Shown here: positions 20,210 to 28,872 of the stretch, piece by piece
Layout: each line of letters starts with the position of its first letter
Position numbering within the stretch: the first letter of the stretch is position 1
Source of the DNA: an uncultured bacterium
GTDB taxonomy: Bacteria > Cyanobacteriota > Vampirovibrionia > Gastranaerophilales > Gastranaerophilaceae
NCBI GenBank assembly: GCA_902792085.1
Contig: CADAYE010000022.1
Span: 1-64,000 of the forward strand
Length of the DNA: 64,000 bases
Direction: 5' to 3'
Notes under the pieces: generated by a model
Seen by the model: the letters and a program-made list of their open reading frames with translations, nothing else
What the model was told of the DNA's origin: nothing
Databases searched by the model: none
Made by a program: the position numbers and the translations under genes

Positions 20210-20716
20210 TCAATGCAATTGTTGTTTGGAAATACAGCATACAATTTTTTGTATATCCCACCATATAAAAAGTGTAACATAACTTATAAAATATGAAAAA
20301 AGAAATAAGTGTAATAACAAAATCAATTTTGGACTAATATTTGTTACATTATGTATACTAAATGGAATTAATGCAGATATAAATAAAATAATTGTTCTCA
20401 ATAAATAATTCGATTTTATTTTGTTTATAAATTTTATTATATTTGTATTTTTAGAATTTTTTTCAAGATAAGAATACACAATAGGCAGAGCAGCAGATCT
20501 TATAATATAACTTAATATAAGCAAAAGGATAACTATAAACACAAATATTGTTTCTCTATCATTATAATTAAATAAAGAACATATAAAAACAGATGTTAAT
20601 AACAAAATTATTAATAAAAAACCAAAAACCAAACCATGTGCAAAGGAATTAATAAAAACTAAATGAGTAATAACTATCAACCATAAATCTTTGTCTTTAA
20701 AAATTTTATTATTCAT
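20210..20716 (-). CDS. Multi-pass membrane protein, immunity-like (paralogue of 21199-21726)
   Basis: 168 residues with about four or five membrane spans. It aligns along its length with the 175-residue protein at 21199-21726. Shared features are LP(I/C)VY(S/G)Y(L/F)EK, FIN(K/N)(I/L)K(S/H)NYL(L/Y)R and the terminal LFIWWDIQK / LFLWWDVQK. Each of the two follows a copy of the effector gene, the upstream one intact and this one a remnant. That is the layout of duplicated immunity genes kept after the toxin is replaced. Such membrane immunity proteins usually oppose membrane-acting toxins; here that is inference. Confidence 0.65.
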   Translation of the reverse strand: MNNKIFKDKDLWLIVITHLVFINSFAHGLVFGFLLIILLLTSVFICSLFNYNDRETIFVFIVILLLILSYIIRSAALPIVYSYLEKNSKNTNIIKFINKIKSNYLLRTIILFISALIPFSIHNVTNISPKLILLLHLFLFSYFISYVTLFIWWDIQKIVCCISKQQLH

Positions 20717-20734
20717 AGGCCAATTCTATAATAA

Positions 20735-20764
20735 ACCAAAGGATATAACAAGATATCCTTTGGT
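20735..20764. terminator. 12-bp perfect hairpin between cassettes
   Basis: ACCAAAGGATAT, a short loop, then ATATCCTTTGGT. It lies between the toxin remnant that ends at 20772 and the start of the membrane gene at 20716. It is an inter-cassette hairpin like 20047-20076, without a strong T-run. Confidence 0.45.
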
Positions 20765-20771
20765 GTAAATC

Positions 20772-21198
20772 TTACAAAACGAATTCAATCGGAATAATAG
20801 AATAATAATTTTTTATAATTCCAATAAGTTGAAGCAAAAATGCTAAATCATTTATTACTAATGTCTTGAAATTTATCGAATGGCTTAACTTTAATAATAA
20901 ATGATAATCATAAATATCAATCAATGTACCTTTGAAAACGCCGTTTTCTATGTGTGGGTTAATTATTGTATAATTACCAATTGAATATAACATTTTGCAT
21001 TAACGGGTTTGTTATTATCGTTTTGCCTATGGGACTTTCGCTCACAAAATTCCCCAAATCATTTGCAACGGATTGGAAATCCCCATTATTTGCGAGAACT
21101 TTGATTCGATTAACAATGTTTTTTGTGTGTTGGTATTCTTGCCAATCTTTTTGGAGTGGTTCATATATTTTTGTATATTCTGTTCTGTTTTTCGCATT
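20772..21198 (-). pseudogene. Toxin remnant 2 (stem joined to C-terminal module, centre deleted, frameshifted)
   Basis: From 21198 the minus strand reads NAKNRTEYTKIYEPLQKDWQ, then ANNGDFQSVANDLGNFVSES. This matches residues 172-224 of the full-length effector, including sites such as IYEPLQKDW. It then breaks frame. A second frame (20993-20772) reads LYSIGNYTIINPHIENGVF...YDYHLLLK...NDLAFLLQLIGI, matching residues 399-469 (LHLSIGHATVLEPYID...NDIFFIIQIA). The middle, about 170 residues, is gone. It is directly abutted by the stop of the membrane gene 21199-21726. Confidence 0.85.
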
Positions 21199-21726
21199 TT
21201 ATGTTTTGTTTTTAATTTTTTTTATAAATTTTTGTACATCCCACCATAGAAATAATACAAGATAGCAACCTAATAAATCACATGTACAAGTTAATAATGC
21301 ATGCAGCTCAATACGTTCCCAATAAGGCGGATTATGAACAGTATTTGCATTTAATACTAATATCAAAAATGGAATTTCAACAATAATGAGTATAAGCAAT
21401 CTATATAGATAATTGTGTTTTAAATTATTTATAAAATTTTTCAATCTAATGTTATTAGATTTTTTTTCAAAGTACCCATAAACACAAGGTAGTATACATA
21501 TTCGTAATATAAAAAGAAACATAATGAATATACAAAAGAATATAAATACAAAAGTTTTAATATTTAAACCCAAAGGATTTTCTATATCTTGCGAGAATTC
21601 ATTTAAGAATAATAAAAGGGGGACTATTAGTGTAGATATAAAAATAAAACAGTACGCAATAGGCATAAGAATATGTATGCCTATTACGTATATTATGTCT
21701 TTATTCATTTTGTAAAAATCTATCAT
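21199..21726 (-). CDS. Multi-pass membrane protein, immunity-like, partner of the 469-aa effector
   Basis: 175 residues with four or five membrane spans (for example IIYVIGIHILMPIAYCFIFI and FVFIFFCIFIMFLFILRICI) and a basic, soluble tail. It starts 11 bases after the stop of the intact effector gene, so it is co-transcribed with it. The paralogue at 20210-20716 follows a broken effector copy, which supports a toxin-immunity relation. Alternative starts at residues 1 or 7 are possible. A holin-like or sensor role cannot be excluded. Confidence 0.65.
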   Translation of the reverse strand: MIDFYKMNKDIIYVIGIHILMPIAYCFIFISTLIVPLLLFLNEFSQDIENPLGLNIKTFVFIFFCIFIMFLFILRICILPCVYGYFEKKSNNIRLKNFINNLKHNYLYRLLILIIVEIPFLILVLNANTVHNPPYWERIELHALLTCTCDLLGCYLVLFLWWDVQKFIKKIKNKT

Positions 21727-21736
21727 ATGGGCAATA

Positions 21737-23146
21737 TTACCATTGAAATATTATTGGCGCAAGAATATAAAAATTATGACCTCTTGCAATTTGTATTATA
21801 AAAAATATGTCATTTATAATATATGTAACTGGGTTTTTATATGCCATTTTATATAACAAATCAAAATCATATTTATCAAAAAGTATCCCATGAAAATAAC
21901 CTTGTGAATCAATATATGGCTCAAGAACAGTCGCATGACCAATAGATAAATGTAAGTTTGAATCCTTTGAGAAATCTACTTCTAATTTGTCATTAAGTGT
22001 ATCTGCTCGCATAACGTTATATTGTTCTCGAATTTTATTTTGCATTTCAGTAGAATTTGAAACATTTTTAAATAATGAACTATTTTGATTAAATATAATA
22101 CCTTCCCAGTCTTGAGGAATTTCCTTATTCGTTCCAAATAATTTATATTTGAAATTTAATATATTAGCATTACCTTTAGGAATGTAACTATATTCTTTAC
22201 TTAAAGGTATATTTTGTGGTTTTGCTAAAAATATATTTGCCATTTCTTTTGCATTTGGTCTATTTTTATTTAAAAAATTATTTATTTTTATATTTCCATT
22301 ACCATAATCAGTGAAATCCGCACTGTGGTTTATGCCACTTGTATTGTGGCTCAAGGCATACTTAAATTTATCGTCTATATGATATTTATTAATAAAATCT
22401 TTTGCGTTATTAATATCATTGTGCAATTTTACATTTGGTTGTAATAAATCAGATATGATTTGTTTTTGGTTGTTGCTCACAAAATTCCCCAAATCATTTG
22501 CAACGGATTTGAAATCGCCATTATTTGCATGAACTTTGATTAGATTAACAATATTTTTTGCACTTTGGTATTCTTGCCAATCTTTTTGGAGCGGTTCATA
22601 GATTTTTGAATACTCAACCTGATTTTTTGCATTAACAAGTTTTGTAATATTGTTATCAATATTAGTTTTCATCTGTGCAACTTGAATATCCATTTGTTTA
22701 ATCTTTGTATTAAACTGAGGTTTTAAATATTCTACTGCCTGCACATTACCGCTGTTCATCGCTTGGTACATTTGCAATGCTATTGGTGCAAGTTCTAACC
22801 CAACTGCAGCAACTGTTCCCAAAACGCCACTGACATCAGAAAAAATATTTCCTAAACCTGCACCTGCTCCCACATCTCCGACACTGCTATCGGTTGGAAA
22901 ACCAACATCAACAGATACTCCTCCATGTAATACAGGCGCAGATTCCATATTCATAGCTGGATTAAGTATACTTGATAAGAAATTTTTTACCGAATTGTAA
23001 TTTTTCTCATCCATTATCGGATAATTTGGATACTCCGAAAAAATAGGTCCTGTTCCATAGTTATCCGTATCAATTGTTCTAAAATGTTCTTTTACTTGCG
23101 TGCCATCTCTTTTTACATAAGAATTCACGTGTATTTGTTTTTGCAT
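21737..23146 (-). CDS. Polymorphic-toxin-like effector at end of virion operon
   Basis: 469 residues. Residues 7-23 (VNSYVKRDGTQVKEHFR) match a motif in the effector at 33684. Then comes a Gly-rich segment with a hydrophobic stretch (about 95-125, GVLGTVAAVGLELAPIALQ) and a helical stem with KTNIDNNITKLVNAKNQVEY (to about 225). A variable domain follows, ending in a module (397-469) with HLSIGHATVLEPYID and NDIFFIIQIARGHNFYILAP. Three partial copies downstream keep the stem or the end, separated by membrane genes, as in Rhs or CDI arrays. It has a ribosome site AAAGGA and starts 75 bases after the portal gene. I do not recognise the catalytic activity of the C-terminus. Confidence 0.7.
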   Translation of the reverse strand: MQKQIHVNSYVKRDGTQVKEHFRTIDTDNYGTGPIFSEYPNYPIMDEKNYNSVKNFLSSILNPAMNMESAPVLHGGVSVDVGFPTDSSVGDVGAGAGLGNIFSDVSGVLGTVAAVGLELAPIALQMYQAMNSGNVQAVEYLKPQFNTKIKQMDIQVAQMKTNIDNNITKLVNAKNQVEYSKIYEPLQKDWQEYQSAKNIVNLIKVHANNGDFKSVANDLGNFVSNNQKQIISDLLQPNVKLHNDINNAKDFINKYHIDDKFKYALSHNTSGINHSADFTDYGNGNIKINNFLNKNRPNAKEMANIFLAKPQNIPLSKEYSYIPKGNANILNFKYKLFGTNKEIPQDWEGIIFNQNSSLFKNVSNSTEMQNKIREQYNVMRADTLNDKLEVDFSKDSNLHLSIGHATVLEPYIDSQGYFHGILFDKYDFDLLYKMAYKNPVTYIINDIFFIIQIARGHNFYILAPIIFQW

Positions 23147-23220
23147 AAGTCAGTCCTTTCGTTTTTATTTTCTAATAATAAAATCCAACCCGCCCACCCT
23201 TCATTTGTGTGAAGAAAGGG

Positions 23221-24894
23221 TTATAAAAGATTTAGATTTTGTTGTGAATTTTCATCTTTTAAAAAATTATTTGAATTTTCAACTCCATACTGTTCTAATG
23301 CAAATTTGAAACATTCAAGCCAATTTATACGCTGTGCAACTTCATCAACTTTGACAAAATTAGTCAACACATCAAACATTTCTTTGAATCTCGATTTGCG
23401 TTCAAATGATGCTTTTCTGTCACCATAACGGTAAACATAGTTTGAATTTCTGATTTCATCATCAATATCAACAAAATCTGTCCTGCCATGATCATTGACC
23501 ATTATGCTTTCTGACCCGATTTTGAAATACGAAATTAACTGCGCTGTTTTTTCCACCATAGGCACAATAACTTTACGGTTGATTGAATCTAAAATCATAT
23601 TGAGTCTTGCTTCCTGACCGTTTGCAGAATAATTAATTTCTGTTGCACTTCTTTCTGCACTCGATAAGTTCCCTGCCATATTTTTGAAAATTCCCGTTGC
23701 ACTTTCAATAGTATTTTTAAAGTAATTCAAAAAATCCCAGCCGGTCATAGCCTTATCAAACGACAAAGGTACAGGGCTTGTGGTCATAAGAGTTGAATCA
23801 TATTCAATGATTTTACCCGGTTTTACTTCCTGAGTACCCATAAAACAGCCTTTTGGAGCAAGATATGGCGGATTCATCATCAATGCAAGCGCATCAAGTT
23901 GCTTGTTCAGAATTGTGGAAGATATATTATTTAAAATCAATGCAACCCTCAAAGGTGAAATTCCTCTGCCTGTTGAAGGATTTTCTATGATATTTGCGTG
24001 AATAAACGGATTAATAACGAAAGGATTATCTTCAAATCTTATAATCACACTTCTGCCTGCAACACATATCAGTTGGTTTTTAAGTATTTCACCTGTCGGA
24101 AGTTCAATATCTCCCCAATATTCCAATACTTCAACTTTCGGTATCGAATATTTTGAATCTTTTTGATTATTCTTATTTGCCACCACTCCTTTCAGTATTT
24201 CCAGTTTTTCAGCATTGAGCATATTATTTGCCCTGTTTGATTTAATATCGTCTATTGTCTGGTATGTACGATAAATTTTTGGACATGAATCCCAATTATT
24301 AACATTTGTTCTGTCAAAAACAAAATCTTCATAGTGAATAAATTTAACTTTCGCATTGTCATAAATTACTTTATCCTCAATAACAAAAGACTTATCCGTA
24401 TTTAGTTCAAGTTGTTCATTTAAAGATAATACTCTGCGAACTTTTCTTGTTTTTGTTTCCCAGCCGACAAACAGGGTTACTTCCCCTGTTTCGACAACGG
24501 AATCTACAATTTTTTCCATTTCATCGGATATTTTCATATCTTCAAAAGTATTGACAAGCATTGCTTTTTGGCGATTTGCATATTTTTGGGATTTTAAATC
24601 GCTGCCGGAAACATCAAACATTCCGTCAGGATGAGAGTATAAATTTTGCACAATATGAGATTTTAGAGTTTGTGCAAGTTCATAGATTTCAGGGAGTTGT
24701 ATTCTGCAATTCCAGTCATTTATCTGCGGAATATCGGCATTATAAATCGCATAAGAAATCAGCCTGTTATCTGCCCTTTGAGAATTTCTTGCATCATTGT
24801 AATAATCGTATTTAGAAATAATATTTCTTAAAATATTCTGCTCATTGTAATAATCTTGAGCCGTAAGCATAGTAACATCATTAGTATTAATCAT
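23221..24894 (-). CDS. Phage portal protein (short-tailed phage type)
   Basis: 557 residues. The order of features fits portal (head-tail connector) proteins of podovirus type. There is an N-terminal helical region (YYNDARNSQRADNRL), a wing and stem beta region (VEVLEYWGDIELPTGEILKN, INPFIHANIIENPSTGRGIS) and a long helix. SSAERSATEINYSANGQEAR near residues 420-440 is typical of the crown-proximal helices. In virions this ring forms the DNA entry vertex. The start overlaps the GNAT gene by 8 bases, indicating translational coupling. No large terminase, its usual motor partner, is encoded nearby. Confidence 0.8.
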   Translation of the reverse strand: MINTNDVTMLTAQDYYNEQNILRNIISKYDYYNDARNSQRADNRLISYAIYNADIPQINDWNCRIQLPEIYELAQTLKSHIVQNLYSHPDGMFDVSGSDLKSQKYANRQKAMLVNTFEDMKISDEMEKIVDSVVETGEVTLFVGWETKTRKVRRVLSLNEQLELNTDKSFVIEDKVIYDNAKVKFIHYEDFVFDRTNVNNWDSCPKIYRTYQTIDDIKSNRANNMLNAEKLEILKGVVANKNNQKDSKYSIPKVEVLEYWGDIELPTGEILKNQLICVAGRSVIIRFEDNPFVINPFIHANIIENPSTGRGISPLRVALILNNISSTILNKQLDALALMMNPPYLAPKGCFMGTQEVKPGKIIEYDSTLMTTSPVPLSFDKAMTGWDFLNYFKNTIESATGIFKNMAGNLSSAERSATEINYSANGQEARLNMILDSINRKVIVPMVEKTAQLISYFKIGSESIMVNDHGRTDFVDIDDEIRNSNYVYRYGDRKASFERKSRFKEMFDVLTNFVKVDEVAQRINWLECFKFALEQYGVENSNNFLKDENSQQNLNLL

Positions 24895-25414
24895 AGTTCA
24901 CCTCATCTTTGTAGTAGTAATTTCGTTTTATTGAATAAACATCAATATCCTGCACTTTATTAAAGCGTAATGTTTCGTCAGGTAAAGTTGTTTCATATTC
25001 AAAGCCGACTTGTTTCAGGAGTTTTTTAACCCTGAAATTGTCAGGAAAAATAAGTGCTTTTATTTTGTAAAATCCGAATGTATCAAAACAGTATTTCAAA
25101 AAAAATTTTGCACTATACCGGACAAAACTGCCCCAAGCCTTTTTATCAAAACAGACGGTTATTTCCGCACTGAAATTTACACTTCCGTTGCCCGTAAAAT
25201 TGTCAAGAAATACAAATCCCATAAATTTGTCAAGATTATCGGTTATTACCCAAAAATTCGGAAATGAAAGGAAAACATGAAAGATACCGAAATTTTTGGC
25301 ATAATCATCCTGCAAATATTTTGCGTACTTTCCGTAACAGTTAATAATATCAGGGATATAGTGCAAATTAAAACACGAGGGGGATAGAATAACTTGTTTA
25401 AATTTACACATCAA
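24887..25414 (-). CDS. GNAT-family acetyltransferase-like protein of the virion operon
   Basis: 175 residues with an N-acetyltransferase fold pattern: a central strand (FMGFVFLDNF), an acceptor region (SAEITVCFDKKAWGSFVRYS) and FYKIKALIFPDNFRVKKLL with GFEYETTLP, the usual GNAT end. Several short-tailed phages place a similar GNAT-like protein next to portal or terminase genes. The acetyl-CoA loop is not a clean Q/RxxGxG/A, so activity is uncertain. It overlaps the preceding gene by 4 bases and the portal gene by 8. Confidence 0.65.
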   Translation of the reverse strand: MMCKFKQVILSPSCFNLHYIPDIINCYGKYAKYLQDDYAKNFGIFHVFLSFPNFWVITDNLDKFMGFVFLDNFTGNGSVNFSAEITVCFDKKAWGSFVRYSAKFFLKYCFDTFGFYKIKALIFPDNFRVKKLLKQVGFEYETTLPDETLRFNKVQDIDVYSIKRNYYYKDEVNYD

Positions 25415-25764
25415 ATTTGGCCTTTGTATTTGAAAAATTTGATGTAATTATCCTGATAAATAAACGCATCCGTTTTACCGGAAATAAATTTTTCTCGTTC
25501 ATAAGCGGACACAAGAAAAGATTCTGCCTGCATACCATTGATATAAGAAGTTGTTTTACTCATTTTATTTATTACAAAATATGTTGTATTTTTTGAAAAC
25601 AGGTTTTCCGGCTTCATTTGTTTAAAATCGGTAATCTCGCCAACCTCTTTTTTTGAGGCTTGCTCAAGAACTTTATTAAAATCTTTTTCGGTTTTATCCT
25701 TAATAAATTGTTCATATTTTTCATCATCAAGCAAAATTTGCTCAATTTCTTTATCTTGTTTCAT
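25411..25764 (-). CDS. Unknown small protein of the virion operon
   Basis: 117 residues, strongly charged N-terminus (Asp/Glu/Lys) and a short beta-rich C-terminus (TTYFVINKMSKTTSY, AFIYQDNYIKFFKYKG). It sits between the small terminase and GNAT genes, in the slot where the large terminase would be expected, but is far too small and has no Walker A or nuclease motif. It overlaps GNAT by 4 bases and has an AAAGGA ribosome site. Confidence 0.55.
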   Translation of the reverse strand: MKQDKEIEQILLDDEKYEQFIKDKTEKDFNKVLEQASKKEVGEITDFKQMKPENLFSKNTTYFVINKMSKTTSYINGMQAESFLVSAYEREKFISGKTDAFIYQDNYIKFFKYKGQI

Positions 25765-25779
25765 AGAGTAGTCCTTTCG

Positions 25780-26217
25780 TTATATTTTTTCATCATCTAA
25801 ATTTGAGATGGTAATAATTTTGGCCTCTTTGTAATCGGTGTTATCATCTTTTGTAAGAGAAAATCCAAGGTATTTGCAAAGACTTTCAAGTGCCTTTAAT
25901 CCGGCAGAAGCATCTCGGAGTTTCTTTTTGCCTGTCGGATTACCATCTTTATCGCATATTTCTTCTTCTTCAAGTGAAAATTCCGCTATCTGAAGAAGTT
26001 TTTGGATTACATAACCTTTTGGCACATTAAGAACATCTATCTGATGCTTGAGTTCGTTTTTTATTTCCTTAATAACTTTCGGATTGGAAAGCAAGCGTGA
26101 CAGAATTTTTTCTTTGCGCTCGGATTTATACCCTGCAATTTTGAGGGATTTTTCGGCATCTAAAGACCTTATATACTCATTTACAAAAAGTTTTTGCTGA
26201 TTGGTTAATTCATTCAT
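25780..26217 (-). CDS. Small terminase subunit (Terminase_2 family)
   Basis: 145 residues. The N-terminus LTNQQKLFVNEYIRSLDAEK followed by AGYKSE and SRLLSNPKVIKEIKNEL is the characteristic DNA-binding and helical pattern of this terminase small subunit family. It normally recognises phage DNA and hands it to the large terminase motor. In this operon the motor gene is absent. It is preceded by a 128-base spacer holding a promoter and terminator on the opposite strand. Confidence 0.8.
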   Translation of the reverse strand: MNELTNQQKLFVNEYIRSLDAEKSLKIAGYKSERKEKILSRLLSNPKVIKEIKNELKHQIDVLNVPKGYVIQKLLQIAEFSLEEEEICDKDGNPTGKKKLRDASAGLKALESLCKYLGFSLTKDDNTDYKEAKIITISNLDDEKI

Positions 26218-26263
26218 CTTGTTACATTTCTTATTAAAATTTGTATTTTTTATAAAAAACTTG

Positions 26264-26341
26264 TATAATAATCATGCTATTTATATTTCGGCTAGTGTAA
26301 ATCTTAACAGGGGGGAATGAAAACGACTTCCTGTTTTTTTT
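26264..26341 (+). ncRNA. Candidate small RNA antisense-oriented within the virion operon
   Basis: A good promoter on the plus strand (TTGTAT at 26241, 17 bases, TATAAT at 26264-26269) would start a transcript near 26276. It would end at a hairpin AACAGG...CCTGTT (26306-26335) followed by eight T. The result is an RNA of about 65 bases with no open frame, between the small terminase and adaptor genes. The hairpin has no T-run on the operon strand, so it is not simply an operon terminator. Confidence 0.45.
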
Positions 26342-26345
26342 GTCT

Positions 26346-26984
26346 TTACTGCCTAAAAATCCTTACAAACGGGGCATCCTGCGAATTGATAGAAGAAGTA
26401 GATTTCAAATTTGCAAGGGCTTCTTTATACATGCCCATCCAATAACTAAACCTTATATAAGACGGATTAGCCTTTAAGCGCAGACAAGTTCCGTAAGTTA
26501 AAAGTTGCTGATCAAAAGGCATCGGAATTATTGAACAATCCGTTGCTTCAGTCATTTCTGCCTTTTCATTTCCGTCTTTATCTACCGCACAATTTTTTGT
26601 ATAATAGATAATTTCTGCAGTTCTTGGGATGTCAGATTTTCCAAAAAGCAATTTATCAGCATAAAAAGAATATGCACAATCTTTTGCCTCTCCAGTCAGG
26701 AATGATTCGACATCACTTTCATAACTGTATTTTTTGCCGTCAACAAGAAAGTACAAAATTCTGCCATATATAGGATTGTCCATTTCAGTTGCATTTTTCG
26801 GAATTTCTATCGTTGATTTTCGTAATAAAAAATTCCAGTTAATTGCAGAACAAATATCCTGATTGACAATATTTATAATAGTTTTAATTCTTTGATGATC
26901 ATTTTTTACAAGTTCGGATAAAGAATTAACCTGCCTGTAATTGAGTTCTAAAAGACATTTGTTTATTATTTCCAAAAAGTTCAT
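26346..26984 (-). CDS. Head-tail adaptor-like protein (gp4-like)
   Basis: About 212 residues from the ATG at 26984, chosen because an AAAAGGAG site precedes it; the frame is open 13 codons further. It has an N-terminal helical region (FLEIINKCLLELNYRQVNSL), INWNFLLRKSTIEIP and the C-terminal YKEALANLKSTSSINSQDA. The pattern of short helices plus a beta centre recalls the P22 gp4 / podovirus adaptor proteins that sit under the portal ring. Assignment rests on size and neighbours more than on a motif. Confidence 0.6.
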   Translation of the reverse strand: MNFLEIINKCLLELNYRQVNSLSELVKNDHQRIKTIINIVNQDICSAINWNFLLRKSTIEIPKNATEMDNPIYGRILYFLVDGKKYSYESDVESFLTGEAKDCAYSFYADKLLFGKSDIPRTAEIIYYTKNCAVDKDGNEKAEMTEATDCSIIPMPFDQQLLTYGTCLRLKANPSYIRFSYWMGMYKEALANLKSTSSINSQDAPFVRIFRQ

Positions 26985-27061
26985 TTTTTCTCCTTTTTTC
27001 AGGATAAGCCTGAGGCAAGACAAAGCCCTGCCCCAAACTCTCCCGTTTTATTTGTCACAAA

Positions 27062-27658
27062 CTATTTGATAAGACCTTGTCTTACCTGCTCCATAATGAG
27101 TTTTTCGTTTTTGACAAATTCGTCACCACTCATTTTGCCGATTTCCTCACGAGTAAAGACCTTGTTATTATTACTGTCAAGAGAAGCATTTTGAGCATAA
27201 GAAGTCAATTTGCTTTTTGCAGCGAGGTTTTCGTCATTTATTGTCTTATCGTGTGCGGATTGTTTCAAATAACCTTCAATGGCTGAATTTTCAAGTGCTT
27301 CAATCATTTTGGCTATTTTGGTAATTTCATCTTTGTCCATATCTAAATCCTTGATATAGTTCAGAACATCTCCTCTGGCACTTTTTTCAAAAAATCCTGG
27401 ATTTTCCTGATTGAACAGGTCAAACGGATTTACTGCCGGTGTTTTGGCATCAAAAACAGCATTATTGTTTTGTTTATTCGTTTCGTTAAAAGCACTTATA
27501 AGTTGCTGAATTTGCTCATTATTACCTAATTGTTTTACTAACTGTTCTTTCTGCGCATTAACCGCAAGTGCCGTCAATAGTTGCCCGAGTATATTTTGGT
27601 AATTTATCTGCGGAGTCACGGCAGATGATGAAATACCATTAAATTGTTGATTTTGCAT
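27062..27658 (-). CDS. Scaffold-like virion protein with shared C-terminal motif
   Basis: About 198 residues from the ATG at 27658, with AAGGAG just upstream; the LLH-like gene upstream ends at 27661, three bases before this ATG. It is Asn/Gln-rich and helical, without membrane segments. The size, low complexity and position next to coat suit a scaffolding or internal head protein. The last 36 residues (NNNKVFTREEIGKMSGDE, then KNEKLIMEQVRQGLIK) are clearly similar to residues 13-47 of the effector at 33684. In P22 the scaffold C-terminus is the coat-binding part, which makes this shared segment notable. The scaffold role is inference. Confidence 0.6.
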   Translation of the reverse strand: MQNQQFNGISSSAVTPQINYQNILGQLLTALAVNAQKEQLVKQLGNNEQIQQLISAFNETNKQNNNAVFDAKTPAVNPFDLFNQENPGFFEKSARGDVLNYIKDLDMDKDEITKIAKMIEALENSAIEGYLKQSAHDKTINDENLAAKSKLTSYAQNASLDSNNNKVFTREEIGKMSGDEFVKNEKLIMEQVRQGLIK

Positions 27659-27660
27659 TA

Positions 27661-27909
27661 TTATTCTCCTTGAATTTCTTTTTGGCGGTGAAGCCATTCA
27701 ACTGCGGTTTCCACAAGTTCATCTATCAATTTTGAAAACAAAAATGATATAATGTGCTTTATCGGTTCGGAAAACGGCAAATTCTTAACTATATATTCGA
27801 TAGCAGTCTGCTTTTTTGCCTGACCGTTACCGGAACCGAATTCTTCCTCCGCAATCATTACGGCATTTTGAGCCAAATCTTTAATAATAGATTTTAAGGT
27901 TCTGACCAT
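27661..27909 (-). CDS. LLH-holin-like small protein without membrane span
   Basis: 82 residues. The pattern LAQNAVMIAEEEFGSGNGQA followed by KKQTAIEYIV matches the conserved C-terminal part of the phage LLH holin family (Holin_LLH). Those proteins begin with a membrane helix; this one has only an amphipathic helix (IKHIISFLFSKLIDELVETA). It may therefore be a structural or regulatory derivative and not a working holin. It lies between coat and scaffold-like genes. Confidence 0.55.
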   Translation of the reverse strand: MVRTLKSIIKDLAQNAVMIAEEEFGSGNGQAKKQTAIEYIVKNLPFSEPIKHIISFLFSKLIDELVETAVEWLHRQKEIQGE

Positions 27910-27953
27910 AATAAATCTTCTCCTTTATTATTTTGGGGTAATGACGGTGCTTG

Positions 27954-28808
27954 TTATGATGCAGTAACAATCATTTTTGCAAGTGCATTAGGTTGAACCG
28001 TTTTTGCTCCGTATAAATATAAGCCTCTTACCAAATCAGAGAACGAATCTTTATCTCTTAAACTTTCTATTTTTGCAAGTTGAGATGCAAAAGTAATAGC
28101 ATCATTTGTACCTGCAAGAACATAATATTTTCCGTCAACTGCCGTCAGATTGGTGCTTACGAGTACATCCATGCCTGCAATTCTTCCGATTGAGCCTTCT
28201 CTTAATGTTGTATCAGCAACATTGTGAGCAGAAATAAATTCAGGGCTTTGCAATAAATATGATTCAATATTCGGGTTAATAACTACCCATGGACGAACAC
28301 CAGCATATACTGCATCCGAATTTTTTAATGCCAATGACAACTGAACAAATTTTTCATAAATCGTAGATTTGTTCAATGCAACAGGAGATGCAGTTGTACC
28401 AACGGTATTAGCCGCTGGAACATCAGTATGCAAAGCAAGAAGATAAGAGTCCTGAACTTCTTCAATTGCTTTTCTTGCATTATTCAAATGTGCTTCCATA
28501 ATATCTGTATTTGCCTGTGCTTTTGCAATATCATCTATTTTGAATGCAAAGAATTTTTTCTGATCAATTTCAAGTTCTTTTGCAGTCGGAGTAAGCGCAG
28601 AATAGGTTATATTACTTGTTGTCAAAGTTGAAACCGTAACATCCGCAGGAGTAATAATTTTCACTTTATCGCCCTGTTTTGAGATTTCACCTTCCCAATT
28701 TTTGTTTACGCACTGCATCATTACGCAGTTTTTTTCTAACATTGTGTTTAATTTTTGGCTCCATACTTCCGGAATGAAAGCAGAATAAGTTGTTGAAAAA
28801 TCTGTCAT
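27954..28808 (-). CDS. Major coat (capsid) protein, HK97-fold, P22-coat-like
   Basis: 284 residues. The N-terminus FIPEVWSQKLNTMLEKNCVM is the usual coat opening in this group. It is followed by GDKVKIITPADVTVSTL, the helical spine region EAHLNNARKAIEEVQDSYLL and the C-terminal axial domain RPWVVINPNIESYLLQSPEF...GMDVLVSTNL...YLYGAKTVQPNALAKMIV. Together these are typical of HK97-fold coat proteins of P22-like and related phages. A ribosome site AAAGGA precedes the ATG. It is the shell-forming protein of the particle encoded here. Confidence 0.85.
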   Translation of the reverse strand: MTDFSTTYSAFIPEVWSQKLNTMLEKNCVMMQCVNKNWEGEISKQGDKVKIITPADVTVSTLTTSNITYSALTPTAKELEIDQKKFFAFKIDDIAKAQANTDIMEAHLNNARKAIEEVQDSYLLALHTDVPAANTVGTTASPVALNKSTIYEKFVQLSLALKNSDAVYAGVRPWVVINPNIESYLLQSPEFISAHNVADTTLREGSIGRIAGMDVLVSTNLTAVDGKYYVLAGTNDAITFASQLAKIESLRDKDSFSDLVRGLYLYGAKTVQPNALAKMIVTAS

Positions 28809-28872
28809 TTTCCTTTGTCCTTTCGTTTGTTTGAATTGTGTGTAACTGTATATTTATAAATGAGTGGTGAGT

